Source: Fratercula arctica
Taxonomy: Eukaryota; Chordata; Aves; Charadriiformes; Alcidae
DNA: 64,000 bases
Direction: 5' to 3'
Assembly: GCA_947846985.1 (NCBI GenBank)
Contig: CANTUZ010000007.1
Coordinates: 26,974,355-27,038,354 of the forward strand
The notes beneath the pieces were generated by a model, which made no database searches, was not told the DNA's origin, and was given only the letters and a program-made list of their open reading frames with translations. Shown one piece after another: positions 1-13,537 of the stretch (positions are counted from its first letter, which is position 1; every line of letters starts with the position of its first letter). The translations under genes and the position numbers were made by a program.

Positions 1-3000
1 GGGAGAGTGAGCGTCCTCCCTTAGCCTGGTTCATGCGTGACACTTTGAAATTTGTGCCAGACCAGCTCGAACAGGCTGGTGCGCATGGGGTAGGAAAATA
101 AATAAAGTCTGAAGCCACCTCAGTGATTCAAGGGCATTGTAGCAAGAAAAAACTGCATTTGCCGAGAGCTGAACTATAACTGTTACATTTCAGCAAGTGC
201 TTTAAAGCAGAGTCACAGAATCATTGGGTGTTACTAGACGACCACTTTGTTGTTATAAGCTGGACTTTGCCAGTAACATTAGCACATGTTGTGCAGTTCT
301 GGATACTGGCTTAATCTCGAGGAAAACTAATCCATTTCAAGAAGCAAAGTGTTGCTTTCATTGTATGCTCCAAATCATCGCTTTTCCTTTCCTCAGTGTG
401 AGAATCTGAGCCTGCCATGGTGTAATTTGAGTGGCTAAGATGGCTTTATATTGTCACTGTTGTCAGCAGTTCCAGTTTTCATCAAACAGCTACTTTTTGG
501 TGTGGGGAAATTTAGCATGCACATTGTCATGCTGGATGCGAACTTCCATCTTAAAATATAGCTTAACGTAGCAAGAGCTCATTCCAGTTCTCCCTGAGGT
601 TGCCTCTGTACCACTCCAGACACACCGATACTGGGAAAGTAATGGGCATGCACTGCTAGAGCCAGCCTGTAACTGGGAGGTGAGCACCAAGAATCAGTTT
701 TGCAGGATCCTAGAGAGCTCCCTCAGGGACAGGGACAGGCTCTTTTTCCTGACCTCCATTTCCACTCTGGCTTGGAGGAAATTACTTACTGATGATTCTT
801 TACAGAGGGAGGAATTGCGTCCTGTGCATGTAGAGGGGTATTTTGGATGGTAATGAAACCGGAGATCTGCCCATGCTTTGCTCCCTTCTCGCATGACTCT
901 GAGATTTCTGGTCTGCAAATAGCAACTGCAGAGGAGCCTGAAGAGCTGTGTGTGCCTGAGAGGGAGAGGTCTTCTCGTCCTCTTTATGGCTTTAACTGAA
1001 GAAGGCAGCACAAACCCAGCTGTTAGTGACATTCCCCTGCCAGCTATGTTCTTGGCAGAGGTAACCTATGGCATTAGCTCAGCATCCTCCAGACAAATGT
1101 CACAGATGTAGGATTGCTTCTGCTTAGCAAAAGAAGCCCTTTGGAGCTGGAGATTTGTGTCTTTGTCAGGAACAGCAGGCATCGTCCAACAGGAGGTTGG
1201 TGCCTGTGACCCAGAGACGCAGCACTGCTGTGGGGAATGGACATTTATGGAAATGTTGGAAAGGGCCAGAGGTCCGTTTGGCTCGGATCTCCGGTGGTTT
1301 TTAGGGGTGAGGGGACCCTGATCCCCGCAAAGCTTTCGCAGAAGGTGACGCTGCAGGGATTCTGTCATAGAAATGCCCCCTTGGAGAGAAACTGCAGTAT
1401 GAGCTGGGTCCTGGTGGGAACTGGTCTTTAAACCATCTGGTGCCAAAATGAGCAAAAGGGAGAACTTCAAATTAATAGACTCAGAAAACTTCCAGAAAAC
1501 ACTCAGAGTGCTTACCAGCAATTGGAGTGGGTCCTAGCAGCCTCCCCCCAAGCTTGGAGCCTTCTTGGGGCAGCAGCATGGTCCCAAGAGTAGCCAAGGG
1601 GGATCATTCTTTGAGGAGCTGAGGCTGCCTGCGCTTCACAGCTCCACACAGGGACACAGCCAGTGCTCTCCTGCCTGATGGGAGGTGAGATTGGCAGGGT
1701 CCCTGTCTGGGAGAGACCCTGTGAGAGGTTGTGGCATCCAAAGAGCTTCACCAAAAGCAAGTTCTCTGAGGTGGAAGGTGCTGGCAAGATGCGCTGGATG
1801 AAAATACTCCAGCATCATCATGGCCAGGGCACGTAGCCTGCTCCATCCCTGGGTTTTGGGTGACACATGCCTTGTGTGGGGGAGGATATTTCTGTTCTCA
1901 GTTGCTTTCCTCCATCCCTGCTCCCCGGGCAAACCCAGGGGCAAGCTCAGACAGACTGGAGTCACAGCGGACCCTGCAAAACCAAAAATTCCACAAGCTT
2001 TTTCTTTCCACAGACCCTGTCACTTCCTCTAGGCAAGCACCTCAAAACTATGGGTAGCGGAGTATTTCTAGGTGGGTGTATGCGAGAGCAAAGTTTGACC
2101 CGAAATTCTTAAGTCAGCCTCAAATGGGAATCCTGGAGGAGGAGAAGGACAAATGGAGATAACGCTTTAGCTTTGCTTTGGAAAATTTGCTTTTTCATAG
2201 AGGAAAGAATATTTTTCAGTTCCTTAACTGAATTTGTTGTTGCACAAAGTTGAGTTTCATTTGGAAAAGGGCATTCAGCAAATGTGTGTGATTATATTGA
2301 GCTCAAAGGAGGTGACTCACTGGCGTAAGATATTTCCAGGAAACAAATGAAGGGTAGGGTAATGATATGTTGTTTCTTTTATCACAGAATAAAAGAGTAA
2401 CCTTTCTGCCTGAGGGTACTTCTAGAAAACCAGATAGAACCTGAAGTCAGAAACATTTCAATCGATTTCAATCCTGTCTTCGAGGTTTCCATTTCAATCA
2501 AACATTTCAATCCTGTCTTCGAGGTTTCCTGTGCTGTAGTTTCTGAGGAAAAGGCTGGGCTCTGAGAATCAAATTACTTCCAGCCGCAGAGATTTGAAGT
2601 TAAGTTAGCCAAAATGCTTCCTCCGTACCTCTGCTGGAGGGGTTCCTAAATACCCGACTCCTTGCGGGACAGAGCCACTTAAGCAGATGAATTAAGAGGG
2701 CTGGAAATAGTCATTATAACACTGGGTGCAAACTTCCAGGGTCTTTCTCTAATAGCTGGTGCTGCCCACGAGCGTGCTGGGATGGCGAGGGCTGCTCTGG
2801 CATTAGACCGACGTTTGGGAAAGGCTGAAGGAACCAGTCCAACTGCTGAGCATCGCTTCTGCTTCTGGGAAGACTTCAAAACAAAAAAAAATCATTTGAA
2901 ATCACCCACTCATCAAAGGAAGAACAATGCACATATGCAGATCTCTCTGCAGCATGGAAATCTTTTCTAACAAACACATGAAGAGTCATTACAACTTGTG

Positions 3001-6000
3001 CTTCCTTGCTAGGACTCAAATAAAACTAAAAATAATTTACAGCCTACAACAAATCCTGTAGATAGAGGAGACATAATTTTCAAAGCTTAGTATTTCTGGT
3101 TTGGAACAATTATAGAACCTTGTATTATAGAGGAGGATGTGATTGTTTTTCATGTGGAAACACCATTTAATTAAGATTTAAACAGATGGTTAACAGGAAT
3201 GATATTGTAGGCTTCATCAAAGTAAAATCTAAAGGGCGCAATAATATTTCCACTTCAAAGTGGTTTGTTTTGATTTCTACCAATAAATAAATAAATTAAT
3301 TTCACATGTCAAAGGGAAACATTTTCACTGTGCAGTTAGTCTATTACTGCTTGTGCAGTAAAGTGTGGTTCACAAAACAGGGTCTCAATTTCTAACCCCA
3401 ACACCAATAGAAATCTAACAACTGAGCGAATTACCCCATATTTGAAATCTAGTGATAACCACCGAATGTGGAAAAAAAAAATAATTCATCTGTTCTCCAT
3501 AACTGGGAAAAATATATCCATGAGTTCCGTGGGAAGGCGGTGACCAGCCCCTCTGCTTTGCCCTTCCCCTCTGCCGCCGCCGCCACCAGCCTGCCTTCCC
3601 CAGCTGAGAGAGAGGGAGGATGTTCTGCAAAGCAAAGAGGATGCTTCTGAGATAAGGAAAATGAGAGAAGCGGTGCTCTTATCTCCCTTTACTCAGGGAA
3701 GCGAAGGAAACATGGTGATTTAACCCAAGAGTGGGGCTGGAAATGTGTAAACAAAAGTTGACGATGGGAGCAGCTCTCACCCCCACCACGTGCCATCCTC
3801 TCCATCCACTCCTTGCACCTACCAGCTTGCAGAGAACCCGTAGCAGGACGAAAGTGAGTGCAGTGTGGTTTTGTATATGGGGCTTATTTATTTTTTCCTC
3901 TCCGACACGGCTCAGCTGAAGAGGCGCTCTCACAAAACCCACGTCACACTTTTCACATTCAAAAAGGAGAAAGCACCATATCTAAATCAAATGGAAATGA
4001 AATTTTCTGGAACTTCTTAGGGCAAGGCATTATTTTGATAAGAAAACTCACCTATCGAAAGGGAGAGGCCGTGCTGGTCCCACGGCTCACCTCCAGAAGA
4101 AGGTGAGAGCAGCCCAGCTGAGATAAAGTGCCTTATTTCTGGGCACGGCTCAGCAGCGAGTTTGTTCCGCAGCCCCAAAAGAAGATTCCCAGGAAGCAAA
4201 GGTCACAGCAGATAAAGCAGGGGTTTAGGAGCTGTCGCTCTCTCCGGTCAACGTGCTTTCTGCCACCTCCCTCTTTGTGCTCACACGCAGCTAAAGAGCA
4301 AACCTGAGTTCAGAAGTCACTCTCCTCCAGCAAGGATGCATTGGGCAAATGGGCTGGGATTCATCTCGTCCAGTTTTAGCTAAAATCTAGTTGCCTTGGG
4401 AGTTGGCAGGAAGAAATCAGCTCTTCTGGAAGGCCATTCAGCCCACGCATTTATCCCTGTTGACTTCCAAGGGAGCCTGAATGACTTAGCTGATTCCAAA
4501 GCCCTGGTGCTGCACCCTGCTGATGCCAGCGGGCTGGTGAGACTGGAGCTTGCTCCTGCAAACTGGTCTTTGCAGAGAGGTAATCTGGGATCCTGGATGC
4601 CGAGCTGGGGTACGAGTGATAGCGTAAAGGCACCTGCTCAAAGCTCATGCAGGCTCTTGGGCTGTTTTGGGGGGATCCTGGGATTCCCTGCTTGTCCTGA
4701 AGTTCCTACTTGCTCCAGTGGAGCTCCAGCTCCGCTTTTGCTGTGTTTCTAGCATGAATATTTAGGAATTTGGAATGTCTAGGAAAAAAACAGAAGTGAC
4801 GTCTGGTGGGAGGGAGGGTGGATGGGCAGTGTGTAGTAGGCATGGCACTGACACTGTGCCCACAGCACGGGCTCCAGCCAAGGCTGAGACTGGTCCCACC
4901 AGTTTTTTTGCAAACCCCCAGAGATGGAACTGCTTGTCCTAAAGACATCACGGTCTAAAGATACCCCACAGGTAGGTGAGGACCCTGCAAACCAACAGCA
5001 GAGCTGGGAACATGAGCCAGATCTGCAGCTTTTCAGGGAAATACTCTGTGAAATATAACAATAGAGGGAAGCATCACTTGAGACATCCCATTTATAATTA
5101 GCACGTTGCAAAAGATGGGAGGGTTTTTCCCCCTGTGCAAGACCCAATGTCATTAAACTTAAACCTGGCAAACATCAGAGTTACTGGAAACAAATTCAGC
5201 CTTGTCTGGGAATACAAATTCTGGCCTTAAAGTGCTAATTTGCCAAAACGTGCAGGGGACAGGCTTGGAAAGTGTAATTAAAAAACCCCGCCAGACTTAA
5301 AAGGAAATTTTTTCACCCACAAAAGACCCAAGTGCATAAGTGGCTCCTATCACCCCACGGCTTGATGTATTTAGTAGTCTCATTGCTCAAAGTGATAGCC
5401 AGACCATGTTGAATTTAATATGGGGCCGTATAAGTCTGAAGGAAAATTAACAGTATCTAATTCCACCTTGCTTAATTCTTCTCATGGTAGCTGGCAGTGC
5501 TTTTTTTTTTGTTTCTTCCAACAATGTTGTCGCCTCTCCCCCTCCCCTTCTGTCCCCCTCACCCTCTCCTTGCGTGATCTTCCTCCAGCTGATTTCCAAT
5601 TTTCATGCCTTGTAGAAGAGGTGACTCACAGGATTCCAGTTGTATCAGCATCTCCAAGGTGTTTAACAGCAGGAGCAACCTGAATATGGCATGAAAGTTA
5701 ATAGCTGATGAAAGCATAATTTAACATAGTATTAAGAGGCCGGATTCTCAGCTGATACAAATTGAGGAGAAAATTAAATTGCACCAATTTTCAGCTGCTA
5801 AAGAGAGGCAGAGTGTAGATTTCTAGGTAAAAGTAGCTTATGTAGTTAAAATTTCACACTCTAACTTATCTGGAGACAGGGAATTAAACAACAAGACTAA
5901 GCATCTTCCAGAAACAGATGCATCAGTGGGAGCTGGAAAAGGATTTTTAACGTAATTACTGTCCTGCCTGGGGTGTCATATTCATCAATAAAAGCAAAGA

Positions 6001-9000
6001 TTTTCTATTGTATCGGAACATGTAAAATGGAGCCAACCCCACATTCTGCACTAATTGGTTGAACTAGGCATTTTTCAGAAGTACTGAAATTGTGAAAAGT
6101 GGCCAGATGGAGGGGTGAAACCTGTCGGGCAAGTCTGAGTAAGGGCTGCCCAGTTTGGCCCCTCGTCTTTCCTTAGGGGGCACCAGAGAAATGATCGCTC
6201 ACGGTGTGGCGCCTCATCCCTCTTCTGACGGCAGCAGATGGCCAGGGCTGCTCAATCCCACATTAATCAAAACTCCATTTGGAAGAGGCAGTGCACTTGA
6301 GGAACAGTCCAGAGATGGGACTGGGCTGACAGAGGAGGCGGCAGGATTGCACGTGCTGTGAAAACCCACGTGGGATTTATGGAAAAAGCAAAGAAAAAAG
6401 TTCTAGGAATGGGTGGATGCAAAAGAAGGGGAAGGACAACTTCCAGATGTGATTTTCAGGACTTGGGGCAGGAGGCAGACTGATTCCCTAGGCTTTTTCC
6501 AGGACAAGAACATTTCCTACAGGTTTTGCAGCGAGCAGTAATATCATAGAGCAGTGATGCAATACCGAGGACCTGGAGCTAGAGATGTCATATTTTATGA
6601 CACGGCAGTGACAGAGAGTTGCAGTCCTGTCAGTAACCAAGTCCACGAGACACTGGGCATTAAGGAGGTGCACATTTTCCCTTCGCCTTTCTGTTCCCTG
6701 GGAAAAACTGAGTTCCAGAGAGATGCGATGGATGGTGAACATGGGTATGGGTCCTGATGTCAGTGATGTTGCTGATGTTACTGCCTAAAGGAGGGCTGCC
6801 CCTTTTGGCAGCAATCCCCGGCGAAGTGAGGGAGGATCTGGTGAAGATGCCTAATGCCTTGTCATCCAGAGCTGTCGCTGCTGCAGATAGCAGCGGTGTA
6901 GGAGTAAAGTATATTTGGGAATCCCTGGTTTAATGCGGCATTTGGGATACTGCAGGACTGGCCACATCGTTTGGGCTGGCCTCGTTCTGCCCTTTGGAAG
7001 AGGTGTTACTTCCCCACAGAAACCCTGGGATTTTGGTGTTTCACAGGGTTATGCCTCCTTCAGTTACCCAACAGAATCTGATTTGGTCCTCAATTTCTAT
7101 AAAAATCTGTTACATACTCATCTTATATTACTGCTTTGTGGAAGAAATCCTTTTTTTTCCCTATCGTATTAATTCTGCAATGGTTCTTAAGGGCTGTGTA
7201 AAGGGAAGAGATGAACCCGTACTAAGTCAGAGTTTTAAGCCCAGTTATACTGGGCTTTATGATGCTGTGTGTGAGTGGGTGAGCTGCAGGAGAGCATGCT
7301 GCCGACCAGCTGGAGTCCCAGCAAACAGACTTCCCTGCATGGGCATGAGGAAGAGTTAGCAGAAAACTTGTCCATGGTGCTTGAAGGAGATTTTTATAAC
7401 ACATATAGATGCTTTAGTGGTTTTAAATCAGGCAGGCAGCCACATAAGCTCAGTTAATAAACTCCGCTATAGGTATGCAGGACTCATTGGTAGCTTCTTA
7501 ATAAGTTCTGCTCTTGGTTTTAAAGGAAGCTGTTTAATTCTGCACATGATACTACCAGGACCACGGGGTGAGACTGGTTCAGCGCTGCATCTAAAGGATC
7601 TTGCAGCTTGCTCAGGGTGCTGCTCTGTGTGTGTGGCAGCGTCCCAAGGAACAGTGGGACTTCTATCAGCATCTTGACTTTTGAACAGGAGAAATGGCTG
7701 AAATCAGGGACAATGCATTCCTTTACCCTCCCTTGCAGAAAGAAGGATTGGAACCCCAAGAACTAGATACAGCACAGGTTGTGCCTGTCAAGCAATGCAG
7801 ACCATAGGGGTTTTTTGGGAGCGTTGACCCACAGTATTTCATATTTAGTGCATTTAGTGGCAACCGGTGTTGGTGCAGAAATGAAAAATATTCCAGAACT
7901 TTTCCTCTGGGGTGCCTATCTCATTTTAGGCTGCATAAATCCTCTCCATAGGTTTGCAATAATACATTAGCTAACTTTCTGCAGGTGATTTAAAGTGTGT
8001 GTTTGACGAGATTCCCTGTGCCATGTTTCCCTTGCTGCTTGAATGTCCTTTAGCATTCAACAAAAATCCAGACTGCTTATGTTAATCTGATTTTCCCAAT
8101 CAAGCCACCCTAAAGTGCATTTATTCCTGTGTGGTGAGTCATGCTGTAATGATCTGATTTGTAGATCAAGTCTGGGTTCTGCAGGGTATTGTGCAAACAA
8201 GAGACAATTTCTTTCTCAAAAGTCCTGGAAGGCACTTTCTCTCTGCTCCATGGTAACAAAAGAAATGAAAATGCTTATGACTACTCCAAGTGGAAGACAA
8301 AGCTTTCAATTGTATTTGAAAACAAAATCCACAATATTTTCGTTAAAGGAAAACACGCATGAAGAATTGTCAGGTGAAACCTAAGATCCTAACCGGGTGA
8401 GGAAAGTAAAGGTCTCCCACTGCTGAAGCCACGATGGGAGCAGAGATGACAGTAGTAGCTGTAGTTTGTGTAAAAGGAAAATATGTACTAAAAACAATGC
8501 AGGGCAACTAAGTCATGTCTAGATTACCATGGACATAACACTTATATTTCCTTCTTGCCCCATGTCCCTTCTCCAGAGTTAACAGGACATTTGCTGTTGT
8601 TGCTTTGGTGTAGTCCTTCAGTTAACACCACCTGACTTTGGACAAGGACAGTAATTTTGGTGTATTAATTATCGTTATCGACATTTTGTTTCTGAACTTC
8701 AAGTGCACATCTAAAGTTTAATTCAAATGACTGGACTGGGAGCTGGAGGCAACACAACCAGCAGTGCTAAACCCAAGCTAATTAATTCTGCCACAAGGCA
8801 GCCTTATTAGCTCAGGTGATATTTCCTAGCCAGGGAGGATCTAGTTCATCTGTGAAGGAGAAGGTTGATAATAACATGGGGGCTGATGATCACTTGTGGG
8901 TCATATAGGAGGGAGAGTGAAGAATTTTTAAGTCCAAGCAGGACCGCTTTGGTGCCATGTTGGTGTCCTGCTGCCCGGAGGCCATACACTGCCCGGGCTA

Positions 9001-10550
9001 GCTGGTGCCTCCACTTGGCACTGACCTTCACTGTGCACAGATACCATCTGTGCACGGCTCAGTGGTGCCTCCTCAATGGTGTTGGTTCACTCTGAACTCT
9101 TCTTCGTGTCCAGATCATTTGGGCATGGCTGGGAATTTCTGCCTTTCAGATTATTGAAATTGGGAACAATATCTCTGACTGTAAACCCAACATGCCATGG
9201 AGCTGCTGCTCCTTTATTAATGATGTACACACACGCTGGCTGCCCTCCACGAGCCGAGCTGCCAGCAGTGTCTCCCGAGGCTTCAGGGAGTTGTTTCATC
9301 CTGGTGTAAGGTTAGAAATGTTTTGGCCAACTGTGTTCCCTCTTTTAGGGCTGTGATTTTTGGTGATGGCCAGATGAAGCAATATCAGTGGCGGAGACCT
9401 GCAGGCCAGGCAGGGACCAGTGAGTGGCACTGGCTCATGGAGGGGTTGCTTGTGCTTCTGGTGGGAAAGGTCTGCACCATGGTCAGAGTCAGCGACTGTC
9501 ATGGGAGATAGAGGAATGGGCTTGAATAGGAATATCACCACAGGTTCCCTTCTTTCATCCTGCTGAACTGGCAGACTCTTTTCCCTAGGAAGACACAGTG
9601 AGTTTTTCTTTGCCTTACATAGGTGAGGAGGTGTAACTTGCACTTGGAAAAATACTCTTTTTCTCCTTTGTCTGTTGACTTGTTTTTCATAAGTGCCATT
9701 CACTCGGGGCTGTATCAGGCTAACAGCTGTGGTCCTCTCCTTCCTGCTACCCAGGCGCCCATCGCCAGGGACAGATTCCAGAATTTGCTACTTTAGGAGC
9801 AGTGACCTTTGCATTTGTTTCAGGTCACATTGTTCTTTCTCCATGATAAAGCCTTGGAAACTCATCCCATATTGTAACAGTCCCTTTCGGTTACTTTAAT
9901 CCTAAATGCAGAAATTTCATTAAATTACTCATTCTACTGCATTTTCATTGTGATCACCAGCCATGTCAGTCACAGCCACTCTTCAAAGAGGGAGGCTGAA
10001 CTGTACATCAGATATGACTTCATTCTTTGTATTTATAAGGCAAAGCATAAATTCTAACAGGTCCACTAGTCATATCTATTGATTTGGTACTTAATCATAT
10101 GAACACAATGAATATTCAGTGCCTGTATGATATAAAAAGAACAATCAGAATAAGCTATTATAGGTGCTGGAATCTCATTTAAAATCTAATTAGGTCTAGA
10201 ACAAAACTAGAGGAGTTCTGTCTGAGTATGAAGAAATGGATGTGTCTATATAATGAGTGAAATATCTTCTTTTTTTCACCCATCTCTTGGCATGTATTAA
10301 GAGACTAACATTTTTTTTTTCTCAGTTCCCACTTAGAAACCCATTACTCTGTCTAGCTTGGACAATGGCTTGTGCCCTCATGCTTTAACTCAAAAATTAA
10401 AGCTGATCACTCCATGAAGTACCACTATGCACTACTTTATACATAGCACGGTTACGGTCACGGTGTTAGGGGGTGGTCAACGCAACTCAAGCAGCAATTG
10501 TTTTGTAGCTGTCCCTGTTTCACTGCACTGACTGGCCTCAAGCCTTAGGA
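1..10550. other. non-coding, mostly unique sequence
   Basis: No exon, RNA gene or interspersed repeat was recognised. The longest open frame (about 135 codons, minus strand 9296-9703) has no known motif and lies among overlapping frames of similar size on both strands, as expected by chance. The only structured items are a short duplication at 2465-2529 and homopolymer runs. There is no CR1 in these 10.5 kb, whereas the rest of the window has about one per 3 kb. The block at about 9890-10250 is AT-rich with many TAAT and ATTA cores and could be regulatory. Confidence 0.6.
2465..2529. repeat. short direct duplication (26-bp identical copies)
   Basis: The 26-bp string starting ATTTCAATCCTGTC and ending CGAGGTTTCC occurs at 2465-2490 and again identically at 2504-2529, giving a 39-bp period. 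Partial ATTTCAATC copies lie before and between them. This is a small local tandem duplication, probably from replication slippage. Confidence 0.9.
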
Positions 10551-10890
10551 TTGCTCTCTACAACTACCTGAAAGGAGGTTGTGGCGAGGAGGGGGTCAGT
10601 CTCTTCTAAGAAATAGGTGATAGGACAAAAGGAAATGGCCTCAAGTTGCACCAGGGGAGGTTTAGGTTGGATATTAGGAAAAATTGCTTCACCAAAAGGG
10701 TTGTCAAACATTGGAACAGGCTGCCCAGGCCAGTGGTGGAATTGCCATCCCTGGAGGTATTTAAAAGATGGGTAGAGGTGGTGCTGCAGGACATGGGTTA
10801 GTGGTGGTTTTTGGCAGTGCTGGGTAGATGGTTGGACTCAATGATCTTAAAGGTCCCTTCCAATCTGGACAATTAAAAAAAAAAGAAAAG
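10551..10890 (+). mobile_element. CR1 LINE 3' end, 5'-truncated (type with GATCTTAAAGGTCCC end)
   Basis: Plus-orientation remnant of a CR1 non-LTR retrotransposon, 3' UTR only. Diagnostic strings are ATAGGACAAAAGGAAATGGC, TGGAACAGGCTGCCCAGG and GGTCCCTTCCAATCTG. It ends in an A-rich run (10873-10890) instead of the usual ATTCTATG repeats. It shares a subfamily with the copies at 34052 and 51289, as shown by the TTAGTGGTGGTTTTTGGCAG-like segment. It has no reverse-transcriptase part and is inactive. Confidence 0.9.
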
Positions 10891-13537
10891 AAATTATGAC
10901 ACCCACACCAGCTCAGCCTTACAAAACCCATTTGCAAGAGATGAATGAGAGCATCGAGTGCTGTGATAAACTTCATTAATTCTAGTCACTTGCTCAAATG
11001 CCTTTAAAGATTTGTGTTTGGTTAACAAGGAACACCAGATTTGGTCAGCTGCTGCCCATTGTGGGGGCAAATGCAAAATTTACTGCTGCTTAAGTCACCT
11101 TTCATTAAGGATCTCAATTAGCTGATTTGTGAGAACAATTACAGTACGACTGGTGGAATCAATAAGTGTGTTTCAGAGCAGACAGATAGATTGTATTTTC
11201 TTGCCTAGCTTCCATTTACAGAGGCCAAATGAGGCTATCACTGGAAAATCTTATAAAGCCTTAGACCCTCTTAGAATCTAGTTAGAAGTGAAAATTCCCC
11301 CCTTCATTTAGCCCCTTGCCTTGCCAGGACGAGATTGCGATGCATTTCTTAGCATCTTATAAAGAGTTACCATCGAATGAAGTGGGTTTAAGAGATTCTG
11401 ATTAAACCCATTCATCTCAGATGAGATGGAACAGAATCAAAATAAAATCCCAGTTTCAATATAGTTGTGGAAGGCAATACCTATCAGGCAAAAATTAGGA
11501 TCCATGCACAGCAGCCTGCAAAGTCTAGGGACATACCTGGCAATTGCCAGGGTTTAATACATTACAACAAGAAGAAATACAAGGAAACCATTAGTATACC
11601 AAGCAAGACCTTCCTCATCCTCCTCAAGCCATGAGGAATACATGCTCATTCAGGAGTTAATCTCATGCCAATTAAACCTCTTCACTAGTGATGGAATCTT
11701 TCTTTCCTGAAACCCCTTGTGTAGCTCCCCCAGCATCAGGTAGGTCCCAGTCCTACAATCGGTGGCCTCACGGTAGGTCCATGAGGTGACTGCCACACTG
11801 TGTGGTCCTGCAGATGGTTTGCTCTGCATCCTTTGCTGCTGGGACCCAGCATTGTCCCTGGTGGCCAACCTGACCAGGCATTTGGGCTCCCTGAACCCAT
11901 CCCTGTTTTCACAGGTTCAGATGCATCAAGTGACTAGAGTTTGTCAAGCCATCCCTTGCCTATTGAGCATCCCAGCTCTTCATGAGCACAGTTTCTCCCT
12001 GACAAAGAGAGGTCGTGGGACTTCCCTTGGCCTGCTGTGGTGTGGAGGTTAAACTGAGTCTCAATAACTCGAATTTGCAGGGCTAAAATGGTGGGAAAAG
12101 CCACTTACTACAGGTGGGAAGATGTGCACAACTTGGGTTATACTTCTGAATCTTAATGTTCACAAGGAACAATGTTAACGTAGTATTCAGAAAGTCTAGC
12201 AAGGAGTGGGTCCTTACTGGTTAGTCCCTATATTCCTTTTAATTCTCTATTTATGTGTGAAGCAATAGACTTGTAAATATAATTCCTTACATCTGGAATA
12301 ATGATATTAATTCCAGACAGCCAGTTGGTGTGGGGATACTCGCAGTTGGCAGTTCTGAAGCCATTGCAACACTCCTTCAGGCTGAGCCTTTTGCAATCCA
12401 AGTACATCGTTGTAAATGGCACTTTTCCTAGAACAGCTGCCTTGGCTTCTGTGCCGTTAAAAACCTTTGAAGGTGGGATAAGAACAGACGTTCAAAACAT
12501 AAAGATCATTCCAGCTACAAATGTTCAGCAGCAACGAAATGAATTCATGAATGAAATGTCATTTCTATATTCAGGGCTATACTTCCAGGAAATTAACATT
12601 TAGGATGGTGTGTATTTAAGCAGTTGTTAGCCAGCTTCTTGGGCAAACTCTGATCTCCAGCTTTGCTAACCCATGGTGCCACTCATGGGCTTCATTCAAA
12701 AGCAGACTTACACGATCTGACCTTTAACAAGCGAGGGTGAAACTGTCACCTGAAGAACACAAGATTTTGTGTTATGGGCTGGAAATGACACAGAAGGAGA
12801 AAAAACCTGTGTGCAGTCACTGAATAAAGGATGATTAAAAGACACAGTGCAATCTGAGCACATCAAGCAGAGTCATCCAATCATCCCACCACACGCAGGG
12901 TGGCAAAGCTTCCCCTGAAAAGCCTTGCAGCCCTTCAATCCTCCTCTGCCAGGCTCTGAACGTTGTTTTGCAGGGTGCGTAGGTGCATGATGCACTTTTA
13001 TCACCATTATAGCCTGATCCAAAGATAACTGCAGTCAAAGAATAGGTTTGCATGACTTTTATGAGGCCTTCTGGCTCAGATCCTGAGGGTCTGGAGGACC
13101 AGTCCACCTTGTCCATCGGAAAAGGCTGAATCCAGTCAAAGCCGAGATCACTGATGCCAAGCAAACCATAGGCTCCCATGCAGGCACACTGGCCAGTGAT
13201 TCACTGCAGGGTGACCACTGCTCACATCTCTTGGCTGCCTCAGCACAAGAAGTCAAGCTGTATTAAACCCAGCCTAACCGTTAAAGGGAAGCAAGTCATT
13301 CACCAGTTCAACTCTGCCCAGCAGAGCAAACCCTTCTGTCCTTATGCAAGACAACCCCATTTTTTATAAAAGTGCCTGAAGTAAATGAAGTGTTTCTCAA
13401 TCTTGTTGTTAATAAATGAAAAGAAAAAAAATACCAAACCACAGAGCACTCATCTGATATGGTGATGAAATCTGGAAAACGAAGACTTCGGTTAAAACAA
13501 TGTAAACTAGGGAGCTTATGAGCTTCTGGTGAGAGCC
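10891..13537. other. non-coding spacer
   Basis: No repeat or exon recognised between a CR1 end and a probable LTR. Open frames up to about 114 codons (minus strand 12835-13179) have no recognisable domain. Confidence 0.5.
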
